NCBI RefSeq assembly: GCF_014905395.1
Contig: NZ_BNDT01000004.1
Coordinates: 1-64,000 of the forward strand
Source: Lactococcus taiwanensis
Lineage (GTDB): Bacteria > Bacillota > Bacilli > Lactobacillales > Streptococcaceae
Length of the DNA stretch: 64,000 nt
Reading direction: 5' to 3'
The notes below the pieces were generated by a model. It did not search any database, was not told the origin of the DNA, and worked only from the letters and a program-made list of their open reading frames with translations. Below are positions 8,173 to 17,270 of the stretch, piece by piece. A program made the position numbers and the translations under genes. Numbering within the stretch: position 1 is the stretch's first letter; each line of letters opens with the position of its first letter.

Positions 8173-8183
8173 AGTATACCATA
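8173..8183 (-). promoter_or_regulatory. Extended -10 promoter of menG, 6 nt from the ATG
   Basis: The minus strand reads TATGGTATACT, an extended -10 (TGG-TATACT). Its last base is 6 nt from the menG ATG, which predicts transcription beginning at or within a base or two of the start codon. Confidence 0.6.
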
Positions 8184-8348
8184 CTCAATCAATAGGATAC
8201 AATATCACTTCTCTAATAGGAATTTTGAGTTTGTGGAGAAAAATTCTGGGTAAGAATCCGAATATTTACTTAGCGCGTCACTAAAATCATCACTCATTAA
8301 TTTTGATATCTCCGTAGGATAGTTCTTAAAAAGTGAGTTTTTTAAATA

Positions 8349-8376
8349 AAAAATCTGTCCCTACGGACAGAAATAA
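8349..8376 (-). terminator. Intrinsic terminator of the SemiSWEET gene
   Basis: TCTGTCC and GGACAGA pair around CTAC and are followed on the minus strand by a T-rich run. Confidence 0.8.
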
Positions 8377-8405
8377 AGACGACTTTAAAGAGTTAAGTTA
8401 CTTTC

Positions 8406-8666
8406 TTACAAAGCTGTAAAAAAGGTGAACAAACCGAAGATAATCCCAGGAAAATTAGCTGTTGCTAAGGCCAAGTCTTTTGGTTTCTTCCAAACGCCAT
8501 AAATCACCCACAGCGTACAATTGATTGCTGCTACCAAAGGTTGGATAGGATTTCCCTTCACCCCACTAAGGTTATTAGCAATTTGAGGAAGATATGACAC
8601 ATACATCATTACGGACATACCAGTAGCTATCCAGCTAAGATATTTAATAAATTTTTCTTGATCCAT
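8406..8666 (-). CDS. SemiSWEET sugar transporter
   Basis: 86 residues forming one triple-helix bundle: helix 1 at about 8–28 with the PQ-loop motif SYLPQIANNL, helix 2 near 42–58 (AAINCTLWVIYGVWKK) and helix 3 at about 63–85. Bacterial SemiSWEETs work as dimers and move mono- or disaccharides down their gradient. The length fits the family. The leader upstream can form a long hairpin (8703–8754), so expression may be regulated post-transcriptionally (inference). It is monocistronic. Confidence 0.88.
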   Translation of the reverse strand: MDQEKFIKYLSWIATGMSVMMYVSYLPQIANNLSGVKGNPIQPLVAAINCTLWVIYGVWKKPKDLALATANFPGIIFGLFTFFTAL

Positions 8667-8702
8667 CTACTATTTTCCTCTCTATTTATTCAAAGAGTTC
8701 CG

Positions 8703-8754
8703 GAGCGTACACCACTAAACTAATAAATAATTTTCAAGTGTGTTGCCTACGCTC
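8703..8754 (-). promoter_or_regulatory. Leader hairpin before the SemiSWEET gene
   Basis: GAGCGTA and TACGCTC pair perfectly, and just inside them ACACAC pairs with GTGGTGT around an AT-rich loop. It lies 37 bp upstream of the start codon. The remainder of 8667–8928 shows no gene. Confidence 0.4.
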
Positions 8755-8928
8755 TTTTCAACATTCAAAATGTTTGTTATTACATTATAACATACCTCAA
8801 CATTTGTACGTTTAAAATGGATAAGTCTCTTTGACTAAGCTACCTTCTAGATGAATGTTTCTTATTATATTTATATAGGATCGCTATCATCCCACTCATT
8901 CATTTTTCAATAATACAGTCTCGTGAAA

Positions 8929-9651
8929 TTATAGCTGTATTTTTCCTATTATTCTAAGGAGCTTACTCATTCCAGGAAGAATCAAAAGTTTATCTCTTTT
9001 AAGGCCAGTAATCATCGTCTGTACTACTTTCTCTATAGGCATTTGTGGGATTCTGTCGACTTGTGCATTATCTTCTTCTGATCCGCTAAACATTGGCTTA
9101 TCGGTTCGTGGTGGGGCAAGCTCAAAAATTTTGACGTTTGTCTTTTTTAACTGTTTACGAAGGCTCTGCGTATACGAATGCAGACCTAATTTGGAAGCAC
9201 TATAAAGCGGTGCTTTATCAAACGGAAAATAAGCAATTCCACTGGTAACATTTAAAATAGCACTATTTTTTTGACGTAAAATATGAGGGAGAAAGGTCTG
9301 AATCATAAGTATAGGACCGGCTAGATTGGTTGTTATCTCATCTGTCAAAATTTCCATTTTAGCTGACGTAAATTGAATAGATTTCATTAAGCCCGCATTA
9401 TTAATTAAGATATTTAGTTTAGGAAAATCTTTTATCAAGCGATCATAAAGAGAATGAATGGAAGTGACATCAGTCACATCAAGGGGATAAACATTTAGAG
9501 AAGGATACATCTTTTTTACACTTTCCATCTTCTCTTTATTTCTTCCTGTTACAATGACAGTGTTGTCTAAATTCATGAGTTGTTTAGCCATTTCTAGCCC
9601 AATTCCAGAAGTCGCCCCTGTGATTAAAATCGTATTATTTTTGAGTTCCAT
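8929..9651 (-). CDS. Short-chain dehydrogenase/reductase (SDR family)
   Basis: About 240 residues with the classical SDR layout: the nucleotide-binding motif TGATSGIG near residues 10–17, the structural motif NNAG in ILINNAGLM (about residue 88), and the catalytic YSASK motif (Tyr/Lys). It resembles DltE-like oxidoreductases; the substrate cannot be told from sequence. The frame extends 15 codons upstream, but the ATG at 9651 is preferred because AAAGGA lies directly before it and the SDR fold begins there. It has its own promoter with an overlapping operator-like repeat. Confidence 0.85.
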   Translation of the reverse strand: MELKNNTILITGATSGIGLEMAKQLMNLDNTVIVTGRNKEKMESVKKMYPSLNVYPLDVTDVTSIHSLYDRLIKDFPKLNILINNAGLMKSIQFTSAKMEILTDEITTNLAGPILMIQTFLPHILRQKNSAILNVTSGIAYFPFDKAPLYSASKLGLHSYTQSLRKQLKKTNVKIFELAPPRTDKPMFSGSEEDNAQVDRIPQMPIEKVVQTMITGLKRDKLLILPGMSKLLRIIGKIQL

Positions 9652-9680
9652 ATCTTTTCCTTTCAAGAAAATCCACAACC

Positions 9681-9729
9681 TTAGGTTATAAATCAAAGAT
9701 ATTATAACCTAAATTGACAATATTTTCAA
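9681..9729 (-). promoter_or_regulatory. SDR gene promoter with overlapping 11-bp inverted-repeat operator
   Basis: Minus strand: TTGAAA (9724–9729), 17-nt spacer, TATAAT (9701–9706). TTAGGTTATAA (9681–9691) and TTATAACCTAA (9702–9712) are perfect inverted repeats covering the -10 and start site, a typical repressor placement. The regulator is not identifiable in the window. Confidence 0.65.
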
Positions 9730-9848
9730 GGAAATACTCATAGGGTTCAGATTTTTTGTTTTCTTAAGCTAATCGGTCATTCTAAACTTTTATCAAAAAT
9801 TATTGTCTAATCCTATCCATTAAAGCCCAAGTGTAAGTTTCAAAAAAG

Positions 9849-9870
9849 TTACTGACAGCTCTGTCAGTAA
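9849..9870. repeat. TACTGAC palindrome copy 1 (terminator-like)
   Basis: Perfect TTACTGAC-N6-GTCAGTAA with centre AGCTCT, flanked by an A run and a short T run. It follows the immunity-like gene. Confidence 0.85.
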
Positions 9871-9877
9871 CTTTGAC

Positions 9878-10171
9878 TCATTCTTCTTTAGTTTGATAAT
9901 TAGAAAATCCGTGTGTAGTCCCAGCGGTCCCAGGACCCACACGCATTCTCTGGCGCGCCGCCTCAGCAAACTCTACCACGGGTTTTGACTGAGGAAGATA
10001 CATAAGCTGTTTAAAAAGTTCACTGAGCACTGGATCAAAAGCTTTTCCTGCTTCAATTTTATCCCTCGCCCCTTTAAACAAAGTACGCTCTTTGACTGAA
10101 GTTTGCGGGTTTAGCAAAACGTTATAGAGCAACTCATACAACTGCTCTTGTTGCTTGTTTAAGTTTGTCAT
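9878..10171 (-). CDS. Bacteriocin immunity-like helical protein (EntA_immun type)
   Basis: 97 residues, soluble, predicted all-helical for about 80 residues (LNKQQEQLYELLYNVLLN onward), then a flexible tail rich in Gly and Thr. Length and helical-bundle character fit the enterocin A/pediocin immunity family, which protects cells from class IIa bacteriocins acting on the mannose PTS. No bacteriocin gene is next to it, as is common for orphan immunity genes. A cre-like site lies upstream. The family call is by general resemblance and is moderately uncertain. Confidence 0.5.
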   Translation of the reverse strand: MTNLNKQQEQLYELLYNVLLNPQTSVKERTLFKGARDKIEAGKAFDPVLSELFKQLMYLPQSKPVVEFAEAARQRMRVGPGTAGTTHGFSNYQTKEE

Positions 10172-10251
10172 TTTTTAGAAGACGTTGGTCTCCATTCACT
10201 TCCCTTCTGTATATCTGCTTTCACTCAAGCCCTTCTACGGTTTAATTTTAC

Positions 10252-10265
10252 TGCAAACGTTCTCA
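10252..10265 (-). promoter_or_regulatory. cre-like (CcpA) site upstream of the immunity-like gene
   Basis: The minus strand reads TGAGAACGTTTGCA, one mismatch from the CcpA consensus TGWAANCGNTNNCA, about 80 bp upstream of the ATG. Confidence 0.45.
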
Positions 10266-10292
10266 AAAGTAAAGCTGATGGGAGTAAAAAAG

Positions 10293-10314
10293 TTACTGAC
10301 AGCTCTGTCAGTAA
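10293..10314. repeat. TACTGAC palindrome copy 2 (pip terminator)
   Basis: Perfect copy with centre AGCTCT between A6 and T5 runs. It lies about 19 bp beyond the pip stop codon and looks like its intrinsic terminator. Confidence 0.88.
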
Positions 10315-10332
10315 CTTTTTAAGATTTTTCCA

Positions 10333-13038
10333 TTAATGGAAGAGATGACTTTGACGAGAAAGTTCGGCAATTTTTTTCGTTCTTTCCTCAAAGTGAGGGA
10401 AGAGCAGAGCACCAATGACAAGGAAAACCACAGCTACAGCCACTAAAATGACGATAGCAAACCAGGCATTTGGCCAATAAATCCCCCCTGCCGACTCGCG
10501 CAACAAGTTAACCGCATGAGTAAATGGAAGATAAGGATTGATGGCCTGGAAGAATTTTCCTGAAACCTGAATAGGATAATTCCCACCCCCACCAGAGATA
10601 GAGAGTACGAGGATAATAATCGCAATCCCTTTCCCGATATTACCAAAAAGAGCGACAAGCACATAGACCATAATCATAAAGGTTATCGCAATCAATAAGG
10701 CAAAGAGGACACTGTAAAATGGAGCCCGCACATCAACACCCAAGGCGAAATAATTTCCTAAAGTAACAATGAGCGCTTGTCCCAAGCCCATAACGATGAA
10801 AGTTAGCATCCGTGCAAAGAATTGCTCCCGTTTGGAGTAGCGTTTTTTATCTTTATCACGCAGGTAAACCTCAGTCGTCGCCACACTTGAAAAGAGGACC
10901 GCACCGACCCAAAGACAGAGTGCAGTATAAAATGGTGTGCTGGCTGAACCATTATTTGCAATAGGATAAATCGTATTTTCTTGAACTTCCACAGGCTGTG
11001 TCAAAAACTCACTTTCTTTTGTTGCATCAAGTTTAAGGAGTTTGACAAGTTCGCCAAGATCGACTTCTTTTTCACCTTTTTTAATTGCGGTAGCGGCCTT
11101 TTGAATCCCTTTTTTGATATTTGGCCAATCATTTTGTATTAAATCATTGGCTTGGTTCAAGGCGGCTTCGACATCTGGCATTTTTTCATTCAGGGTAGTT
11201 AATGTATTGGTTAGATCATTTCTGATCCCTGCATAATCATTTTGGAAGAAATTAGCGGCAAGTCCCAACTTGTTTTTAACCAGTGGAAACTCATTTTGAT
11301 AAAGTGAGGCCCCTTCATTGATGGCACTGACAATCTTATCCATATTGCCATTTAACATCGTATTGGCATCATGAACCTCTTGCTTAATAGCCGGCATTTC
11401 TGCTTGGTATTTTTCCAAAATCGTGATTGCATTTGACACAGTTTTATTCGTTGCATTTAACAAAGACTCAAAATCAATCTGTTGGGCCTTGTTCAGTAGA
11501 CCTTGAGCATCCGTAATCGTCGTCATTAATTTTGTAATAACTTGATTTAAGGTCTCTGTGATACTTTCTACATTAATTTGTCCGACGAGATTAGAAATAT
11601 TGGTAGCCACTGTACTGATTTCACCAAGATATTCATCAACCGCAGAAACATTTCCATTTTGAACGAGCGTGTTAAGGTGTTCCATCCGTTGGCTCAAATC
11701 TCCCAACAAATTATCTGCACTTTGTAAATTTTTGATTGCAGCATCCAGTTCGGTACTTCCTGTACTTTCTTGCACTTGCTGAAGATAATCAACCAAACCT
11801 TTTATTGCTTGGCGTTGCTGCTCAATTTTTGCAATAGACTGGTTAATGAGATCACGAATATCTTGCTTTTCTTGATCCGACAATTGATTATCATCTATCG
11901 CTTGCTGAATGGTTGAGATAATTGATGAAGTATCAGTAGCAAACGTTTGAATGGATTGAAGCGTAATTTTTACACTATTTGTGACACTTGGTAAGGCTTC
12001 TTGGAGTTTTTTGGCTCCTTGAAGTGTTGTTGTTCCAAGATCATTTGCTTCGTCTCCCAACCTTTGAATATCTGGAAGGGATTGTTGAACTTGTTGGATA
12101 ATCGTCAAGCCTTCTTTAGCTTCTTGAATCCCTTCGGTCATGGTTTGTTCAACAGAAGCAAAATCTTCATCAATCATGGCTAGTTGCTGCCCAGCATTTT
12201 GTATTTCCGGAATTTTTTCTTGTAAAGTTAGAATTACACCAAGTTGTTCATTAATCTCTGGCATCTTGCCATTCAGCGCAACAATTTTTGTACCCAAAGC
12301 ATCCACATCAGGTAAATATTTTGTAAATTCATTCGCTTTAGCTAATTTTTCCTTTAACTCTGGCACCTTACCATGCAGCTCCACCACTTGTTTAGTGTAG
12401 TTATCGATTGTACCTAAATTATCATTTGTAGTCAAAATAGCACTTTTAACTTTTTGAATGCTGACCATATTTTTATCAAGGTCGTAACCGATGTTATTGA
12501 ACACTTTTAGTAAAGTACTACTTGCTGTCTGTATAAACTCTTCAGAGATTTGGCTTTGTAAAGATGTGGCGCCCTTTTCGGTAATCTTTGGGGCAATGGC
12601 ATTAATCTTCTCATTAATAGAGTAAACAATTTGAGGCTTTTTAATATCCCCAGTCGTAAAGCTAAGCAAATCTTTGGAAAAATCCTTGGGTAGGTATATC
12701 CCTGCATAATATTTTCCAGACTTCACTCCTTTATCAAGTTGTGCCTTAGAATCTACAAAGCGCCAACCTAACTGATGATTTTTTTTGAGGTTCTTGAGAA
12801 CCTCATCACCAATATTAATGCTTTTGTCTTCAAATTTCTGTGTTTTATCTTCACTGTAGACAGCGATAGGTAATTGGGAAGTATTCGCATAAGGATCCCA
12901 GAGGGCCTTAATATTAAACCAAGCATATAATGAAGGAACAATCATCAAAGCCACCACTAAAAATATAGCGATGGGATTTTTGAATATTCTCTTCCAATCT
13001 ATAACAAATAATTTCCAAGTATTTTTTAAATGTTTCAC
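10333..13038 (-). CDS. pip: YhgE/Pip family membrane protein
   Basis: 901 residues. There is one N-terminal helix ([20 protein letters not shown], about 22–42), then a roughly 650-residue extracellular region rich in heptad-like helices, and a C-terminal ABC-2-type membrane domain of five or six helices (residues 700–890). This is the Pip/YhgE plan. In L. lactis Pip is needed for infection by c2-type phages, and related proteins (EsaA) belong to type VII secretion. The cellular role is not settled. The start is GTG, with AAAGGAG eight bases upstream. It is preceded by a promoter with a palindromic operator. Confidence 0.9.
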   Translation of the reverse strand: MKHLKNTWKLFVIDWKRIFKNPIAIFLVVALMIVPSLYAWFNIKALWDPYANTSQLPIAVYSEDKTQKFEDKSINIGDEVLKNLKKNHQLGWRFVDSKAQLDKGVKSGKYYAGIYLPKDFSKDLLSFTTGDIKKPQIVYSINEKINAIAPKITEKGATSLQSQISEEFIQTASSTLLKVFNNIGYDLDKNMVSIQKVKSAILTTNDNLGTIDNYTKQVVELHGKVPELKEKLAKANEFTKYLPDVDALGTKIVALNGKMPEINEQLGVILTLQEKIPEIQNAGQQLAMIDEDFASVEQTMTEGIQEAKEGLTIIQQVQQSLPDIQRLGDEANDLGTTTLQGAKKLQEALPSVTNSVKITLQSIQTFATDTSSIISTIQQAIDDNQLSDQEKQDIRDLINQSIAKIEQQRQAIKGLVDYLQQVQESTGSTELDAAIKNLQSADNLLGDLSQRMEHLNTLVQNGNVSAVDEYLGEISTVATNISNLVGQINVESITETLNQVITKLMTTITDAQGLLNKAQQIDFESLLNATNKTVSNAITILEKYQAEMPAIKQEVHDANTMLNGNMDKIVSAINEGASLYQNEFPLVKNKLGLAANFFQNDYAGIRNDLTNTLTTLNEKMPDVEAALNQANDLIQNDWPNIKKGIQKAATAIKKGEKEVDLGELVKLLKLDATKESEFLTQPVEVQENTIYPIANNGSASTPFYTALCLWVGAVLFSSVATTEVYLRDKDKKRYSKREQFFARMLTFIVMGLGQALIVTLGNYFALGVDVRAPFYSVLFALLIAITFMIMVYVLVALFGNIGKGIAIIILVLSISGGGGNYPIQVSGKFFQAINPYLPFTHAVNLLRESAGGIYWPNAWFAIVILVAVAVVFLVIGALLFPHFEERTKKIAELSRQSHLFH

Positions 13039-13149
13039 AGGTGCTCCTTTTCTGTCTTATTCCTCATCGTTGTATGAGGTGGATCAGTTTTCCATTGCTT
13101 AATTTTTAAAGCGTCTTTTTGACATTAATTTTTAAAATTACAATAAACG

Positions 13150-13178
13150 ATTGTAGCATATTTTGGACACCTTGTCCA
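13150..13178 (-). promoter_or_regulatory. pip promoter with TGGACA-N3-TGTCCA operator
   Basis: Minus strand: TGGACA (13173–13178), 17-nt spacer, TACAAT (13150–13155). The -35 is one half of a perfect palindrome, TGGACA-AGG-TGTCCA (13164–13178), the kind of site used by TetR-type repressors. A short hairpin CCTCAT/ATGAGG (13062–13079) lies in the leader. Confidence 0.6.
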
Positions 13179-13278
13179 TCATGACTCGACTACAAATTTC
13201 TTTAACCTGTCTAAAAATTATAGCATGTTTTACCCTTTCCCTCAGAAAAAGTACTCTTAAGATGACTTAATAAGTTTA

Positions 13279-13311
13279 AAAAAGCGGGGATAATAAGTCC
13301 CTCGCTTTTTA
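13279..13311 (-). terminator. Intrinsic terminator after the 6-phospho-beta-glucosidase gene
   Basis: AAAAAGCGGGGA pairs with TCCCTCGCTTTTT (one bulge) and the 3' arm ends in a T run on the minus strand. Confidence 0.8.
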
Positions 13312-13314
13312 AAT

Positions 13315-14847
<1,533 letters not shown>

Positions 14848-16779
14848 TTACAACGCTTTTTGTGAAGCGGTTTCAATTATTTTATCATCATGTGAGAGGT
14901 AGGTTTTAACCTCAGAATAATCTTGAGAATTAGTCAGAATCACGGGCGTTTCAGTCACATAACCAGCAGCTTCGATGGCTTCTCGATCGAATTTTATGAG
15001 TAAATCTCCTTTATGAATCTGATCGCCTGATTGGACAAAAGTTTCATAATGTTTTCCTCCTAATTCTACAGTGTTCATTCCAATGTGAATGAGCAACTCT
15101 GCACCGTTATTAGATCGGATCCCGATCGCATGTCCTGTCGGGAATATCGTCACTACTTCCCCATCAAAAGGGGCGAAGACTTCACCTTTTTGAGGAAGGA
15201 CGATAACTCCTTGTTCCATTGCACCGCTAGAAAATAGTTCATCGGATCCCTCATGTAAAGCTTTAATTTCACCAGGAACAGGTGTATCAAAACTTTCGCT
15301 AGCCAATGCAGCTTGGAGTGGCGAGTGATTAAAGTGCCATGATTTTGGATTTTTTGTCTTCACTTTTTCATTTCCTTCAGCCGTTTCACTGTAGAATAAC
15401 CAAGTTAGAGCAAAGGCTACAAGCATTGAGACAGCAATAGCCATGATGGCACTCCATACAAACGCTAGGTTTCCATCTGGTGAGATGAAATTCGGTAAAC
15501 CAAAGATTCCTAACCCTCCGAGCGTATAAAAACCAGAATTTGCCATTCCTAAGATTGCTCCACCGGCCGCTCCTCCTATCATAGAGTATAAAAATGCGCT
15601 TTTTCTCTTGAGAGTTAGACCGTAGATTGCGGGTTCAGTAACGCCAGCAAGCCCTGAGATCATCGCTGGAATACCTAGCGTTTTTAATCCCTTATCATTT
15701 TTTCTAAATTTTAACCAGAGTGCAAAAACTACAGCTACTTGGGCAAAAGATGCACCAAATGTTCCTGCAAGCATTTGTGTAAAGCCTTCTGCTCCCACTT
15801 GCACTAACGCTACTGAAACCACTGCCCAATGTAACCCAAAAATTACTAAAACCTGCCAGAGCAAACCAAGGAGCGCCATAAAGATAATCGGATTAAAGGC
15901 GAGTAAGTTTTGGAACCCCGTACTAAGTAAATCTGTAGCAACATTAAGTGTTGGTCCAATTAGAAGGAGGGCAAGAGGTGCTGCAATGAGTAGTGTAAAG
16001 AAAGGTACAAAGAAAGTTTGCAACATTTCTGGAATGATTTTCTTTGCCCGTCTCTGAATGATACTCGCAAACCAAACCGTAAAGAGGATCGGTACCACTG
16101 TACCAGAGTAATTTTGGGCGATTATTGGCAAGCCCAAGAAAGTTGAGAAATAATTGCTCTCAATAATCGTCCCTGAAAAAAGACTTCCAATGGGTGTACT
16201 TCCTTCAAATGCTGAAAGCTGGATTGATGGATACATCATTATCATCCCTAAAACCAATCCGATGAATTCGTTAAGTTTGAATTTACGGGCGGCTGTAAGT
16301 CCAACAACAAGCGGAAGGAATGTAAAAATCGCATCTCCAACCGCATTGAGTAAAACCGAAGTCCCATCTGTAGCTGCTACAAGATTAAAGGCGATAAGCA
16401 TCGCATTCAACCCTTTGATCATCCCACCAGCGGCAAGTACCCCAAGGAAGGGCTGGAAGGAACCTGAAATAATATCAATCAACCGATTAAAGGGTGACAT
16501 TTTTTCAACTTCTTCCTCGTCAGAAGCATCTGTTCCTGTAAGTTTGATGACTTCTTCATAAACCTGTGCCACATGATTACCAATAACCACTTGATATTGT
16601 CCGCCTGCTTGCATCACAGTAACAACGCCATCTAGATCCTCGAGATAAGGGGTATCCGCTTTGGCTACATCCTTAAGCTTAAATCGCAACCGAGTGATAC
16701 AATGACCTACTGAGTTGACATTTGCTCTGCCTCCGACATTTTTCACAATGTCCCGTGCAAGTGTTTCGTATTTTCCCAT
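14848..16779 (-). CDS. bglP: Beta-glucoside PTS permease, EIIBCA
   Basis: 643 residues with domains in the order IIB–IIC–IIA. IIB carries the phospho-Cys at residue 27 (NSVGHCITRLRF). IIC spans about residues 105–460 with ten or so helices. IIA has the phospho-His at about residue 564 (LLIHIGMNTVELGG). It imports and phosphorylates aryl- or beta-glucosides such as salicin, arbutin or cellobiose. It forms an operon with the phospho-beta-glucosidase 100 bp downstream. AAGGAGG precedes the ATG. A cre site lies in the leader; no BglG-type antiterminator gene is seen. Confidence 0.92.
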   Translation of the reverse strand: MGKYETLARDIVKNVGGRANVNSVGHCITRLRFKLKDVAKADTPYLEDLDGVVTVMQAGGQYQVVIGNHVAQVYEEVIKLTGTDASDEEEVEKMSPFNRLIDIISGSFQPFLGVLAAGGMIKGLNAMLIAFNLVAATDGTSVLLNAVGDAIFTFLPLVVGLTAARKFKLNEFIGLVLGMIMMYPSIQLSAFEGSTPIGSLFSGTIIESNYFSTFLGLPIIAQNYSGTVVPILFTVWFASIIQRRAKKIIPEMLQTFFVPFFTLLIAAPLALLLIGPTLNVATDLLSTGFQNLLAFNPIIFMALLGLLWQVLVIFGLHWAVVSVALVQVGAEGFTQMLAGTFGASFAQVAVVFALWLKFRKNDKGLKTLGIPAMISGLAGVTEPAIYGLTLKRKSAFLYSMIGGAAGGAILGMANSGFYTLGGLGIFGLPNFISPDGNLAFVWSAIMAIAVSMLVAFALTWLFYSETAEGNEKVKTKNPKSWHFNHSPLQAALASESFDTPVPGEIKALHEGSDELFSSGAMEQGVIVLPQKGEVFAPFDGEVVTIFPTGHAIGIRSNNGAELLIHIGMNTVELGGKHYETFVQSGDQIHKGDLLIKFDREAIEAAGYVTETPVILTNSQDYSEVKTYLSHDDKIIETASQKAL

Positions 16780-16829
16780 TTTTCATACCTCCTTGGGATT
16801 CTTTGGGTCTATATAAAACGACCGCTCTA

Positions 16830-16843
16830 TGTTTTCGCTTTCT
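16830..16843 (-). promoter_or_regulatory. cre-like site in the bglP leader
   Basis: The minus strand reads AGAAAGCGAAAACA, one mismatch from TGWAANCGNWNNCA. It lies downstream of a candidate -10 (TATACT), so CcpA would act as a roadblock. Confidence 0.5.
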
Positions 16844-16898
16844 TTTTACTCTTTCAGTATAACTCATTTTTTTCTCATTTCGTAATGATATTATTAGC

Positions 16899-16933
16899 AA
16901 AAAAAAACAAACCTCATTTTTGAGATTTGTTTT
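16899..16933 (-). terminator. Intrinsic terminator overlapping the end of yidD
   Basis: AAACAAACCTCA pairs with TGAGATTTGTTT around a T-rich loop, followed on the minus strand by a long T run. Confidence 0.8.
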
Positions 16934-17180
16934 TTGTAGGTTCGCTCCAGTTTCGTCGGAGACTAAAATGATTTGGAACTAAATCATAACCCGGTGTACA
17001 AAAAGGATGGCAACGTAATATTCTTGCTGTTCCCATTGCTAAGCCTTTGGCAGGGCCATGTTTATCAATCGCCTCAATCATATAATTTGAACAGGTAGGG
17101 TAATAACGACAGGCTGGAGGTAATATTGGTGAAATCCAGCGCTGATAGCCCTGTACAGTTTTTACTAATATTTTTCTCAT
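16914..17180 (-). CDS. yidD: Membrane protein insertion efficiency factor YidD
   Basis: 88 residues. It shows the YidD signature: [22 protein letters not shown] with paired Cys, then a GxxxG-type helix and [12 protein letters not shown]. YidD is an amphipathic, membrane-associated protein that helps YidC/Sec insert inner-membrane proteins. The length is typical. It sits alone between bglP and dxs with its own terminator. Confidence 0.92.
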   Translation of the reverse strand: MRKILVKTVQGYQRWISPILPPACRYYPTCSNYMIEAIDKHGPAKGLAMGTARILRCHPFCTPGYDLVPNHFSLRRNWSEPTKNKSQK

Positions 17181-17196
17181 TTTTCACTTTCATCAG

Positions 17197-17218
17197 TTAC
17201 TGACAGTTCTGTCAGTAA
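17197..17218. repeat. TACTGAC palindrome copy 3
   Basis: Perfect arms, centre AGTTCT, in the yidD/dxs gap. It is not followed by a T run on either strand. Confidence 0.8.
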
Positions 17219-17270
17219 CTTAATTTTTAAAAGCGATGCTTACGAATAACCGCTTGTTTTATCTCCGGCT

